Position numbers and translations under genes: made by a program. Below are positions 8,578-17,633 of a stretch of 64,000 bases of DNA, piece by piece. The notes under the pieces are model-generated. The model searched no databases. It was not told the DNA's origin and saw only the letters and a list, made by a program, of their open reading frames with translations. Numbering within the stretch: the first letter of the stretch is position 1; each line of letters begins with the position of its first letter. The DNA comes from an uncultured Sutterella sp. (GTDB lineage Bacteria; Pseudomonadota; Gammaproteobacteria; Burkholderiales; Burkholderiaceae_F): NCBI GenBank assembly GCA_900544255.1, contig UQUM01000002.1, positions 50,638 through 114,637 of the forward strand, in the 5' to 3' direction.

Positions 8578-9249
8578 TCAGTTATTCGAATCACACGCCC
8601 GGCGCACGGCCTGCATAAAGGCGTTGATCTTCGCGGGATCCTTGATGCCGCGCGCGGCTTCGACCCCGGCCAACACGTCCACTGCCCAAGGGCGCAGAAG
8701 CTTAATCGCCTGAATGACGTTGTTTTCCTTCAGACCACCTGCGACGATCAGGGGTTTTGTAATCTTGCTGCGGACGCCTTCGGCCGCCTTCCAATCAAAG
8801 TCCGGCCCCGTACCGCTCCAGGTGTCGCTCTTGGCGTCGGCAATGATCCCCGCCGACCACGGGTAGTTCGTCTGTGCTTCGAGAAGCCTTTCCGGCTTAT
8901 CCATGTGCACGGTCTTCAAATACGGCACATGGAACTGATCGCAGAACGCCCGGGATTCCTGCCCGTAGAACTGCAGCGTCGCGTCAGGAAAAAAGGCCAG
9001 GTATTCGCGCACTTCTTCCGCCGTGGGATTCTTGAAGACAAGCACCTTCGTCACACTTTCCGGCACCAGGCATGCCAACCCGATGAGTCGTGTGGGCGGC
9101 ACAAAGCGGGAGCTTCCCGGATAACAAACAAAGCCAACTGCATCGGCTCCGGCGTCCGTGACGGCAACGACGTCGTCCTCACGCGTGAGGCCGCAGATTT
9201 TGACGCGCACGCGGTTGGTGCCGTCGGCAGCGGTCTTGGTAAAAAGCAT
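8578..9249 (-). CDS. trpF: Phosphoribosylanthranilate isomerase
   Basis: A 223-residue (beta/alpha)8 barrel that isomerises N-(5-phosphoribosyl)anthranilate in tryptophan synthesis. The N-terminal RVKICGLTRE contains the catalytic cysteine; the region AGADAVGFVCYPGSSRFV is the standard second block, and LIVAGGLKENNV plus VDVLAGVEAARGIKD form the phosphate-binding C-terminal loops. In most homologues the last motif reads DVsSGVE; here it is DVLAGVE. The gene is not next to other trp genes in this window. Its start has GAGGGG four bases upstream of the ATG. Confidence 0.92.
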   Translation of the reverse strand: MLFTKTAADGTNRVRVKICGLTREDDVVAVTDAGADAVGFVCYPGSSRFVPPTRLIGLACLVPESVTKVLVFKNPTAEEVREYLAFFPDATLQFYGQESRAFCDQFHVPYLKTVHMDKPERLLEAQTNYPWSAGIIADAKSDTWSGTGPDFDWKAAEGVRSKITKPLIVAGGLKENNVIQAIKLLRPWAVDVLAGVEAARGIKDPAKINAFMQAVRRACDSNN

Positions 9250-9420
9250 AGTCCCCTCACCTCTTCAGCAACAGCGCCCTATTGTTTTCTCTAAGTGACG
9301 GGCATAGTGCTGCGGTTATTCTGTCTTTCGGAATCCGATTTTCCGAAAATATGCGTGACATCCTACGCTGCCGTTTTTATGGCCACAATAGGAGAAAAAC
9401 CTAGAAAAGTGCACTGATTT

Positions 9421-9951
9421 TCAGAATAAACCATAGGTGTTTTTGGAACGCTTGGAAAGGAAAAGGTACACCGTTGAAACCGCGACGCCGCAACCGATCG
9501 CGGCCAAAGGCAGCACGTCCGCTTCGGTGCCGTTGCTCCTCTGCGACCAGAAGGCGAGCATTTCGTTAACGGGCCCCGCAATCCACATGAGAACCGTCGC
9601 GTAAACGAGAGCCTTCTTGTCGCGCCCAACGACGAGCCTATGAATGGCCGCAAGACACAAGACGCTCCCCGCGATGCCCGGCGTCCCATAACGGAGAATT
9701 ACGTCCGCCGGCAGCCCGCCCGGCGTCCGCTCACTGATGAAAAGAAGAATGTTCGCGGCACTTCCGCCGTCCACGACGGCCACGCCGAACAAAAAGGCAA
9801 CGACTAAAAAAAGCCCCCCTTTGATGCCGTTGGGGCGTGCATGAACCGCCGCCGGGTATTTACGCCCCGTCTGCCACAGAGAATGCAGAACCAACACACA
9901 GAAAAAAAGAAGCGCCGCGGCGCCTACGAACATCATGCTCTCTTCGCTCAT
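9421..9951 (-). CDS. Four-to-five-helix membrane protein, unrecognised
   Basis: A 176-residue protein with about four or five hydrophobic segments: near residues 8-27, 45-65, 85-110, 117-135 and 148-167. A short cytoplasmic-looking loop (GRKYPAAVHARPNGIKGG) follows the first segment. The layout is reminiscent of small DUF2569-like membrane proteins, but the match is too weak for a firm call. Nothing nearby suggests a role; it is followed by trpF on the same strand after 170 bases and so is probably transcribed separately. Confidence 0.6.
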   Translation of the reverse strand: MSEESMMFVGAAALLFFCVLVLHSLWQTGRKYPAAVHARPNGIKGGLFLVVAFLFGVAVVDGGSAANILLFISERTPGGLPADVILRYGTPGIAGSVLCLAAIHRLVVGRDKKALVYATVLMWIAGPVNEMLAFWSQRSNGTEADVLPLAAIGCGVAVSTVYLFLSKRSKNTYGLF

Positions 9952-10047
9952 CGCCTGAAATTCCTACTCACGAGCCGGTAACGGACTCAGTACTTTTACA
10001 GATACGGGCGACGATTGTAACGATTTTCACTACTCACCCGCGTCTAT

Positions 10048-10060
10048 AGGGTAAACCCCT
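10048..10060 (+). promoter_or_regulatory. Porin-upstream motif AGGGTAAACCCC (copy 1)
   Basis: The sequence AGGGTAAACCCCT is a near-perfect inverted repeat about 320 bases upstream of porin 1. The matching AGGGTTAACCCC lies upstream of porin 2 in the same orientation relative to the gene (20701-20712). I do not see another copy in the window. A regulator-binding role is inferred only from the shared position. Confidence 0.4.
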
Positions 10061-10095
10061 GGATCATCCTCCCTCTTCTGACGCAGTCCCTTTGC

Positions 10096-10302
10096 TTGAA
10101 AGTCTTACCTCACATCTCTCTTTTGCGGGTATTTCTTTCGCCGAAGGCGGATTATTCTTCTTCAAGAAAACTGAAGGGCCGCCGTAAGCAAGATCCGGAA
10201 TTCAACTGCAAGTTCTTTGACGAGAGTGTTTCCAACGAAACAGGCCCCTTTGCGTCCGTGGCAACGCGCTCGGTGATTGAACAGCTGAAGAAGACCAAGT
10301 AA
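10096..10302 (+). other. Doubtful 68-codon open frame, possible gene remnant
   Basis: The frame begins with a TTG and has no ribosome-binding site. Its second half, ending DESVSNETGPFASVATRSVIEQLKKTK, reads more like a real protein C-terminus than random translation, while the first half does not. It could be the 3' scrap of a lost gene or chance. I recognise no family. Confidence 0.25.
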
Positions 10303-10383
10303 TATAACGTCTGTGAATGGAGGACTTCAGTTTTTAAAGGAGTATTCCTTTTCGTTTACTGACCACTTATAAAATTAAAACCC

Positions 10384-11568
10384 ATGAAAAAGACTCTGAT
10401 CGCCGCCTCCGTTGCCGGCGCTTTCCTCTCGACGTCCGCCATGGCTGCGAACATTGAAATGTACGGCCTCATCAACACGGGCCTTTCTTATTCGCACTCG
10501 GATACCGACCAGGGCACGAAGACCGACAAGTTCTCGATGGAAAACGGTCAGGAATTCGGTTCCCACTGGGGCCTTCGCGGTTCGGAAGATCTCGGCAACG
10601 GTTTGAAACTCGGTTTTGTGCTCGAATCCGGGATTGAATCCGACACCGGTAATCTTGACACCAAGCAAGGCGGCCGTCTCTTCGGTCGTGAAGCGCAGAT
10701 GACCCTCTCGGGCAGCTTCGGTACCCTCTCCTTCGGCCGCATGCCGATCTTCGGCAGCGTCTTGGGCGCAAACGGCCTCTTCCGTGCGATTGAACCTTTG
10801 TTCGCGAACTACACGACGGGCTTCTCCACCTCGAACGCCACCGCCTCCATGTGGACGCGCGTTGACAACGCCATTTCCTACAAGACCCCGACGTTTACGG
10901 GCTTCACGGGTTACGCGATGTATTCGTTCCAGAACGACGGTGTTGCCGGTACGAAGGCCGGCAGCACGGAAGGCAAGTCCTCCACTGACCGCTACGCGTC
11001 CGTCGCTCTGCGTTACCTCAACAACCGTTTTGAAGCCGTGTTTGTCGCTGATACGACGAACTGGGGTGCTCTCGAAACGCACAAGGGCTATAACGGCAGC
11101 GAAAACGTCGACGACGGCTACACCTACACCTTGGGCGGCAACTACACGTTTGACTGCGGCCTTAAAGTCATTGCTTTCGGACAGTGCTTTGAAAATCAGT
11201 TCATCAACGTGAATGCCCGCGGCGGCGTTGCGGCGGCCGGCATCAACAAGTTCACCACGGAAGGTATCGGCGATACGGCCACTACCGCAGGTTACGGCTT
11301 CGTTGACGGCTGGGGCGCCAGCGTCGGCGTGCACTATCCGGTGTTGGGCGGCACGGCAAAACTCGCCGCGAACTACCGTAACATGAGCAACACGAAGGGC
11401 TATGACTTCGAACGTTGGACGGTGGAGGCCGCTTACGACTACGCCCTCTCCAAGCGTACGGCTCTTTATGCGATGACCGGTTACTCTCAGGAAAAGGTTG
11501 AGAAGAATGGTTCCAGCAAAACCCCGAACGGGTGCGAAGTGAGCGTCGGCGTTGTGCACCGCTTCTAA
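10384..11568 (+). CDS. Gram-negative trimeric porin (Burkholderiales type), porin 1
   Basis: A 394-residue outer-membrane beta-barrel porin. A classical signal peptide (MKKTLIAASVAGAFLS, cleavage after SAMA) is followed by the family start ANIEMYGLINTGLSY. The barrel signatures GLRGSEDLGNGLKLGFVLE and GRLFGREAQMTLSGSFGTLSFGR and the terminal aromatic residue (VHRF) needed for BAM-mediated insertion are present. It passively admits small hydrophilic solutes. No Shine-Dalgarno sequence lies just upstream of the ATG; instead an AT-rich leader precedes it. A rho-independent terminator follows. A second porin at 19418-20545 is a diverged paralogue with closely similar motifs. Confidence 0.95.
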   Translation: MKKTLIAASVAGAFLSTSAMAANIEMYGLINTGLSYSHSDTDQGTKTDKFSMENGQEFGSHWGLRGSEDLGNGLKLGFVLESGIESDTGNLDTKQGGRLFGREAQMTLSGSFGTLSFGRMPIFGSVLGANGLFRAIEPLFANYTTGFSTSNATASMWTRVDNAISYKTPTFTGFTGYAMYSFQNDGVAGTKAGSTEGKSSTDRYASVALRYLNNRFEAVFVADTTNWGALETHKGYNGSENVDDGYTYTLGGNYTFDCGLKVIAFGQCFENQFINVNARGGVAAAGINKFTTEGIGDTATTAGYGFVDGWGASVGVHYPVLGGTAKLAANYRNMSNTKGYDFERWTVEAAYDYALSKRTALYAMTGYSQEKVEKNGSSKTPNGCEVSVGVVHRF

Positions 11569-11590
11569 TTCTCGGAAGCGTTTTCTCTCC

Positions 11591-11650
11591 TGATCGGACG
11601 TTTCCGATCAATTCAATCCCCGCAACATTCGATTATTGCGGGGATTTTTC
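11591..11650 (+). terminator. Porin 1 terminator with extra hairpin
   Basis: Two stem-loops follow the stop codon. The first is a perfect hairpin TGATCGGA-CGTT-TCCGATCA at 11591-11610. The second is AATCCCCGCAA...TTGCGGGGATT at 11615-11646 followed by a T run, which is the terminator proper. Confidence 0.85.
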
Positions 11651-11719
11651 GACATCAATTTTGTCCCTACTAAACTTGGCAACGATTTAATCGCGCGGCC
11701 AACTTCTGAGACACCTCAA

Positions 11720-11766
11720 AAAACGAAAACCTCCGAAAGAGCTCTTCACTCAATCGGAGGTTTTCT
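11720..11766 (-). terminator. purL terminator
   Basis: Inverted repeat GAAAACCTCCGA / TCGGAGGTTTTC at 11725-11736 and 11754-11765. On the minus strand it is followed by a T-rich tract, as expected for the end of purL. Confidence 0.8.
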
Positions 11767-11780
11767 TTCAGGCTGCCCGG

Positions 11781-14700
11781 TTAGCCCACCCAGATGCGGG
11801 CGTTTTCAAACATCCGCATCCAAGGCGAGAGTTCGCCCATCGCGCGCGGATGCCAGGACATCTGCACCGAGCGGTGCGTGCGTTCCGGGTGCGGCATGAT
11901 GATCGTCGCACGGCCGTCGGTCGTCGTAAGACTCGTCACGCCGCCGACCGACCCGTTGGGGTTCAACGGATACGTTTCCGTGGGAACACCGCGACTGTCG
12001 ACGTAGCGCGCCGCAACCAACGCCTTCGCAGCGTCTTCAGGCCGGTACCACTCCACACGCCCTTCGCCGTGCGAATTCACGATCGGCATGGAGCTTCCCG
12101 CCATACCGGCAAAGAAAATTGAAGGCGATTCTTCAATCTTCACCTGCACGAGACGCGCTTCAAACTGTTCGGAACGATTCCGCACGAACTTCGGCCAGGC
12201 TTCGGCACCCGGGATGAGGCTCTTTAAGCGGGACAGCATCTGGCAGCCGTTACAAACACCCAAGGAGAACGTATCAGGACGCGCAAAGAATTCCCCGAAC
12301 ATTTCCGACAAACGTTCGTTAAAGAGAATCGTCTTCGCCCAACCGCCGCCGGCACCCAAGACGTCGCCGTAGGAAAAGCCGCCTGCCGCTGCGAGGCCCT
12401 TGAAGCCTTCGAGCGTGACGCGTCCGGTAAGAAGATCCGTCATGTGCACGTCCCACACTTCAAAGCCCGCGCGCGTAAAGGCTGCGGCCATTTCCATCTG
12501 GGAGTTGACGCCCTGCTCGCGCAGCACGGCAAGCTTCGGCTTCGCGTGGCCGCTGTGAATGTAGGGCCCTGCCGGATGCTCTTCGCTGTTGAAGGTGGTC
12601 TTCACGTAGAGCCCTGCATGTTCCGTACCGCAGGCGACGTTGAATTCGCTGTCGGCGCAGGCCGGATTATCACGACGCCGCGCAATTTCGTGACTCACTT
12701 CGCTCCAGGCCTTCATGAGGTCGGTGCGCTTTTCATTCACGAAGTTCGTACCGCCCGCGTTCACGACGAAGGCATCGTCTTCGTTGATCGAACCGATGAC
12801 GTGGAAAGCGTCCGTGAGGCCCGCTGCCGAGACCTGCGCTTCAACATCCGCCAACCGATCGCGCGGAATCTGCACCACCGCACCGATTTCTTCGTTAAAG
12901 AGCGACGTCATCACCGCGAGCGAATCCTTCGCGCCGTCGATGAGGCTGTCAAGGTTCACCGTCACGCCCTTATGCGTCGCAAACATCATTTCAGACAACG
13001 TCGCCGCCAAGCCGCCGTCGCTCTTATCGTGATAGGCCTTGATGCATCCCGCGAGGGTGAGCTTGCGAATGAGCTTCACAAAGCGCAGGAGTTTTTCGGC
13101 TTCGGGCGCGTCCGGCGCTTCGTCACCGAAACTCTGAGCCACCTGAGCAAGAATCGACGCCCCCATGCGGGCGCGGCCGCCTGCGAGATCAAAGACCGCA
13201 ATCACGCTGTCGATGTCGCGGCGCATTTCCGGGGTCAACGTGAGGCGCACGTCCTTCACGGGAGCCGCCGCCGAAACGATGAGGGACACGGGGCTCGTCA
13301 CCGCCTTCTTCTCCTCACCTTCCGTCCACGCGGTCTTCATGGAGCAGGAATCCTTCCCCACGGGAATCGCAAGGCCCGCGGCCTGGCAGTAGACGCTCGC
13401 CGCCTTCACGGCTTCGTAAAGACGCACGTCTTCACCCGCAGCACCGCAAGCTGCCATCCAGTTGGCAGACAACTTCACCAGCGCCGGATCAATGTCCGCC
13501 GCCGTAATGTTCGTCACGGCTTCGGCGACCGCCATACGGCTTGCGGCCGCAGAATCGAGCACCGCAACCGGAGTGCGTTCACCCATCGCCATCGCTTCGC
13601 CGTTAAACCCGGTGAAGTTCACGTTCGTCACGGCGCAGTCCGCCACCGGCACCTGCCAGGGGCCGACGTACTGATCGCGGGAGATCAAACCGCCCACGCT
13701 GCGGTCGCCGATCGAGATGAGGAACGACTTATTGGCAACCGCCGGGTGCTTCAGCACGGCCTTCACGGCGTCCGCCACCGTGAGCATACCGGGGTTAAAG
13801 GGCTTGAAGTCCGCCTTCACGCTCTTCACGTCGCGGTGCATGCGCGGGGGTTTGCCGAGAAGCACATCCATCGGCATATCCACGGCGCGCTCTTCGCCGT
13901 CGCGGCCTTCGACGATCAATTCGTCGTCATCGCTGATGCGGCCCAGCACTGCGTACGGGCAACGTTCACGCTTACAGAACGCATCAAACGTCGCCAGCTT
14001 CTCGGGCGCAATCGCGATCACGTAGCGTTCCTGGCTTTCGTTGCACCAGACTTCCAAGGGGCTCATGCCCTTTTCTTCCACGGGCACCTTCGCCAAAGAA
14101 AGGTGCGCGCCGTGACCGGACAAATCCGCCAATTCGGGCATGGCGTTGGACAACCCGCCCGCGCCCACATCGTGAATCGCGAGGATGGGGTTCTCGGCGC
14201 CGCTCGCCCAGCAGCGGTCGATCACTTCCTGCGCCCGGCGTTCCATTTCAGGGTTGCCGCGCTGCACGGAGTCAAAATCAAGGCTTTCGGCGTTCGAACC
14301 CGTCGTCATCGAACTGGCAGCGCCGCCGCCTAAGCCGATGCGCATACCGGGGCCGCCCAAGACGATCATGAGAGTGCCGGAGGGAAGCGTCTGTTTCGCG
14401 GTTTGATCATCACGGATGTTGCCGATGCCGCCCGCCAACATGATGGGCTTATGGTAGCCGTAGCGTTCCGCACCGATGTGCGCTTCAAACGCACGGAAAT
14501 AACCGAGAATATTGGGACGGCCGAATTCGTTATTGAAGGCTGCGGCACCAATCGGCCCTTCGGTCATGATGCTGAGAGGCGTCGCAATGCGGGAAGGCGC
14601 GCCGTAGACCGCGTCCGTCTTTTCGCCCGTCACCGTGTTCGAATCGTTTTCCCAGGTCTGAGGGGCATCGGGCAAATGCAGCGCCGACACCGTAAAGCCG

Positions 14701-15722
14701 CAGAGACCGGCCTTGGGTTTCGCGCCGCGCCCCGTCGCGCCTTCGTCGCGGATTTCGCCGCCCGAGCCCGTCGAGGCGCCGGGGAAGGGACAAATCGCCG
14801 TCGGGTGGTTGTGAGTTTCGACCTTAAAGACCGTATGCACGGGCTCCAGGCGTTCGGTGAAAACGGAACCCACGGGATCTTCCGCCGTGGGGCGCGTGTA
14901 AAGACGCGGTACCGTGGGCCCTTCGAAGACGGCGGCGTTGTCGCTGTAAGCGATGATCGTGCCGCGCGGGCTCTTCTTGTGCGTTTCTCGGATCATGCCG
15001 AAGAGCGTCTTTTCCTGCTTCACGCCGTCGATCGTGAATTCCGCGTTGAAAATCTTATGGCGGCAGTGTTCGGAATTGGCCTGCGCGAACATCATCAGTT
15101 CGACGTCCGTCGGATTGCGGCCCTGCTTCGTAAACGCCTCGACGAGGTAGGCGATTTCGTCTTCGGACAATGCCAAGCCCATTTCGCCGTTGGCTTTCTC
15201 AAGCGCGGCGCGGCCGCCCGCCTTCACGTCCACCACGGCCATGGGCTTACCCGGGACATCGGTGAAGAGTACCGCGGGGTCCGTACCGTCGACCAAAACC
15301 GTTTCCGTCATGCGGTCAAAAAGGCACTTGGCGACCGCCGTTTTTTCGGCGTCCGTCATCGTGCCCGCGACACGGTAGGAAACGCCGCGTTCGATGCGTT
15401 CCACGGCGTCGATGCCGCAGTTATGCACGATGTCGGTCGCTTTGCTCGCCCAGGGGCTGATCGTCCCCAAGCGCGGCACCGTCAGGAATTCGGTGCCTTC
15501 GGCATCCGCCTTGGCGGGATCGCCGTAGTCAAGGAGCGCTTCGAGGCGCTGAATTTCGTCCGCCGTGAGTTCGCGCGTTGACGCCACAAAGTGCACGTAC
15601 GAGGCGGAAACCGCCGTCACGCCGGGCGCGGCCGCCTTCAAAACGGGCAACAAGCGCTGCGCACGGAATGCCGAGAGGGCATCGCCCCCGGAGAGCTTCA
15701 GAATTACGGAAGTATTGGACAT
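11781..15722 (-). CDS. purL: Phosphoribosylformylglycinamidine synthase (large, single-chain)
   Basis: A roughly 1,313-residue enzyme that converts FGAR, glutamine and ATP to FGAM in purine synthesis. It is the fused type of proteobacteria (E. coli has 1,295 residues), with the N-terminal PurS-like part, the two ATP-grasp-like synthetase halves (FKVETHNHPTAICPFPGAST; HDVGAGGLSNAMPE; YHDKSDGGLAATLSEM) and a C-terminal glutaminase with the nucleophile in GVCNGCQMLS and catalytic His-Glu in MPHPERTHRS. I prefer the ATG at 15722 because the protein then begins like homologues (MSNTSVILKLSGG); an ATG at 15758 with AAGG upstream would add 12 residues. It stands alone and is divergent from the NAD(P)HX repair gene. 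Confidence 0.95.
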   Translation of the reverse strand: MSNTSVILKLSGGDALSAFRAQRLLPVLKAAAPGVTAVSASYVHFVASTRELTADEIQRLEALLDYGDPAKADAEGTEFLTVPRLGTISPWASKATDIVHNCGIDAVERIERGVSYRVAGTMTDAEKTAVAKCLFDRMTETVLVDGTDPAVLFTDVPGKPMAVVDVKAGGRAALEKANGEMGLALSEDEIAYLVEAFTKQGRNPTDVELMMFAQANSEHCRHKIFNAEFTIDGVKQEKTLFGMIRETHKKSPRGTIIAYSDNAAVFEGPTVPRLYTRPTAEDPVGSVFTERLEPVHTVFKVETHNHPTAICPFPGASTGSGGEIRDEGATGRGAKPKAGLCGFTVSALHLPDAPQTWENDSNTVTGEKTDAVYGAPSRIATPLSIMTEGPIGAAAFNNEFGRPNILGYFRAFEAHIGAERYGYHKPIMLAGGIGNIRDDQTAKQTLPSGTLMIVLGGPGMRIGLGGGAASSMTTGSNAESLDFDSVQRGNPEMERRAQEVIDRCWASGAENPILAIHDVGAGGLSNAMPELADLSGHGAHLSLAKVPVEEKGMSPLEVWCNESQERYVIAIAPEKLATFDAFCKRERCPYAVLGRISDDDELIVEGRDGEERAVDMPMDVLLGKPPRMHRDVKSVKADFKPFNPGMLTVADAVKAVLKHPAVANKSFLISIGDRSVGGLISRDQYVGPWQVPVADCAVTNVNFTGFNGEAMAMGERTPVAVLDSAAASRMAVAEAVTNITAADIDPALVKLSANWMAACGAAGEDVRLYEAVKAASVYCQAAGLAIPVGKDSCSMKTAWTEGEEKKAVTSPVSLIVSAAAPVKDVRLTLTPEMRRDIDSVIAVFDLAGGRARMGASILAQVAQSFGDEAPDAPEAEKLLRFVKLIRKLTLAGCIKAYHDKSDGGLAATLSEMMFATHKGVTVNLDSLIDGAKDSLAVMTSLFNEEIGAVVQIPRDRLADVEAQVSAAGLTDAFHVIGSINEDDAFVVNAGGTNFVNEKRTDLMKAWSEVSHEIARRRDNPACADSEFNVACGTEHAGLYVKTTFNSEEHPAGPYIHSGHAKPKLAVLREQGVNSQMEMAAAFTRAGFEVWDVHMTDLLTGRVTLEGFKGLAAAGGFSYGDVLGAGGGWAKTILFNERLSEMFGEFFARPDTFSLGVCNGCQMLSRLKSLIPGAEAWPKFVRNRSEQFEARLVQVKIEESPSIFFAGMAGSSMPIVNSHGEGRVEWYRPEDAAKALVAARYVDSRGVPTETYPLNPNGSVGGVTSLTTTDGRATIIMPHPERTHRSVQMSWHPRAMGELSPWMRMFENARIWVG

Positions 15723-16036
15723 GTCGTCACTACCAGTAGGAAGGGAAAAACCTGTCATCCGGCCTTATGAGGCGCTCTGATGCGGCAACATAAGCGGCCC
15801 CGCCGAACGTAATCTTTTAATTATAGAGAGTACCGTTTCGTACGTCCCGCCGTTTTTACGGAAACCGCCCCGAATCAATCCCCCACCCCGTTCTTTTTCT
15901 AGTCCTTTCTGCTTATATGCCCCTTTTTGCAATGACGCCTTCGCCTACCGCAAAAGACACTCCACGTTCTAAAATACGCCTACTTTTAATTGACGGGCCT
16001 TATCGGCCCGTTTCTTTGACTGGAAATATTGATCCC

Positions 16037-17536
16037 ATGAGCCAGCAGATTCTTAATCTTGACGACCTTACATCCCTTGAAAAACGCTACGCCGGCATTC
16101 TGGGCGAAAGCGAACTGATGCGCCGTGCGGGCGACGCCGTGGCACGCGTTATTGCCGACCGCGTGAAGACGCCTGCGCACGTCGTCGTGGTCTGCGGCCC
16201 GGGCAACAACGGCGGCGACGGTTACGCCGCCGCGCTTGCGCTTCAGGCAAAAGGCTACCGCGTCACCTGCGCGACGATCACGGGCGGCGCCCCCGTGTCC
16301 GAAACCGCAAAGTCCCTGTATGACGCGTGGATGGCTTCGGGCGGCGAAACCGTGACCGATCCCTACAGCGCCGACAAAGCGCAGGTCGTCGTGGACGCCC
16401 TATTCGGCACCGGGTTAAAGCGCGCCATTTTGAATGAATGGCAGGATGCAGTACTGTGGTTTAACGAACGCCAGGCCCTGCACGTAAGCATCGACCTTCC
16501 GAGCGGAATCGACATGATGACGGGCCGCTGGGTCGGGAACATCCCCGGCTGCCGAGCGGACGTCACCGTGAACCTTCTCGCTCCCAAAGCCGGCTGCTTC
16601 ATGAACGAAGGTGCCGATGCCGCAGGAACGGTATTGCTCGACAACCTCGACGTGTCCGTGCCTCTCACGAACATTTCCCTCATTGACACGGACGACTTTA
16701 AGCACCTCGCGGAACCGCGTGCGAAGAACTCTCACAAGGGTACCTACGGTCGCGTCGTCGTGATCGGCGGCGAAACGGGAACCGTCGGCGCCGCGTTCTT
16801 GGCGGGGCGTGCGGCACTCAAGATGGGCGCGGGTTCCGTCGTTGTCGAAGTAATGAGCGACAAGGCCCCTGCCTTTGATCCGCTGCAGCCCGAACTCATG
16901 GTCACCGACAAGGCTGATTTGTCGCTTGCAGACACCATCGTCGTCGGCTGCGGAATGGGCTTTTCAGAAAAGGCCAAACAGCGCTTTAAGGACGCCATCG
17001 CCTGCAACGTTCCCCTCATCATCGATGCGGATGCGCTTCGCATGCTGGCGGAAGACCAGGCGCTGCAGGATTCGGTACTCGCCCGCAAGGCGCACACCGT
17101 CATCACGCCGCACCCCGGTGAAGCCGCGGCCATCATTCATTCCACCGTCGAAAAGGTGAATGCCGACCGCATCAACGCGAGCCGCGAACTCGCCGTGCAG
17201 ACGGGGTGCGTCTCGATTCTGAAGGGCGCAGGATCCGTCGTGTCGCTCAGAAGTTCCCGCACGTGGATCAATCCCACGGGGAACGCCATGCTCGCGACTG
17301 CAGGTTCCGGCGACGTGTTGGCCGGGATGCTCGCCGCCATGTTTGCGCAGAAATACGACCTTGTCTCCGCGACTTTGTCCGCCGTGTGGCTTCACGGCGA
17401 AGCGGTCAAAAACCGCGCCGCGGGCGTCACCGCCGGCACCATCGCCAAGAACGCCGCGGAAATCGTGGAAGGACTGCGTCAGAAGACCTATACGCCCGAC
17501 GACATCTACGCGCCGGGCTGCGCGCGCCGCGGTTAA
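16037..17536 (+). CDS. nnr: Bifunctional NAD(P)H-hydrate epimerase / ADP-dependent NAD(P)H-hydrate dehydratase
   Basis: A 499-residue metabolite-repair enzyme that restores damaged NAD(P)HX. The N-terminal YjeF epimerase domain (about 1-210) shows VVVCGPGNNGGDGYAAAL and DALFGTGL. The C-terminal ribokinase-like dehydratase domain shows GTYGRVVVIGGETGTVGAAFLAG, VITPHPGEAA and the catalytic ATAGSGDVLAGM. The E. coli homologue YjeF has 515 residues. The frame is open further upstream, to 15917, but those 40 residues look non-coding and the ATG at 16037 gives the expected length. A terminator follows. The gene is divergent from purL. Confidence 0.93.
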   Translation: MSQQILNLDDLTSLEKRYAGILGESELMRRAGDAVARVIADRVKTPAHVVVVCGPGNNGGDGYAAALALQAKGYRVTCATITGGAPVSETAKSLYDAWMASGGETVTDPYSADKAQVVVDALFGTGLKRAILNEWQDAVLWFNERQALHVSIDLPSGIDMMTGRWVGNIPGCRADVTVNLLAPKAGCFMNEGADAAGTVLLDNLDVSVPLTNISLIDTDDFKHLAEPRAKNSHKGTYGRVVVIGGETGTVGAAFLAGRAALKMGAGSVVVEVMSDKAPAFDPLQPELMVTDKADLSLADTIVVGCGMGFSEKAKQRFKDAIACNVPLIIDADALRMLAEDQALQDSVLARKAHTVITPHPGEAAAIIHSTVEKVNADRINASRELAVQTGCVSILKGAGSVVSLRSSRTWINPTGNAMLATAGSGDVLAGMLAAMFAQKYDLVSATLSAVWLHGEAVKNRAAGVTAGTIAKNAAEIVEGLRQKTYTPDDIYAPGCARRG

Positions 17537-17554
17537 TTCCGTAAAGTGCTGATG

Positions 17555-17595
17555 AAGACGCCGCTACCGGAGAAATTCGGGGCGGCGTTTTTCGT
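17555..17595 (+). terminator. Terminator after nnr
   Basis: Inverted repeat GACGCCGC / GCGGCGTT with an intervening loop of about 17 bases, followed by TTTT. It separates nnr from the next ATPase gene. Confidence 0.7.
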
Positions 17596-17633
17596 TATGC
17601 TCTGTCCTACTCTTCGCCGTTTCAGGAGCCCTG

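Larger units (their letters stand above)
9952..10383. other. Gene-poor region upstream of porin 1
   Basis: This 432-base region holds the long upstream region of the porin. It contains the motif AGGGTAAACCCCT at 10048-10060, which has a near-identical partner upstream of the second porin. An open frame at 10096-10302 is listed separately with low confidence. Near 10332-10350 there is a ribosome-binding-site-like AAAGGAG that is not followed by a start codon, folded in a short hairpin (AAGGA-GTAT-TCCTT). Confidence 0.5.

Noticed and set aside
10375..11559. Open frame antisense to porin 1 of the same length
   Set aside because: The porin strand has a signal peptide, barrel motifs and terminal aromatic residue; the antisense frame has nothing.
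12444..14333. A 629-codon open frame on the plus strand inside purL
   Set aside because: It is the antisense of an obvious purL and is His/Arg-rich with no family features, a typical shadow in GC-rich DNA.
15917..16036. A 40-residue N-terminal extension of the NAD(P)HX repair enzyme
   Set aside because: The extension has no family similarity, and the ATG at 16037 gives the expected start and length.
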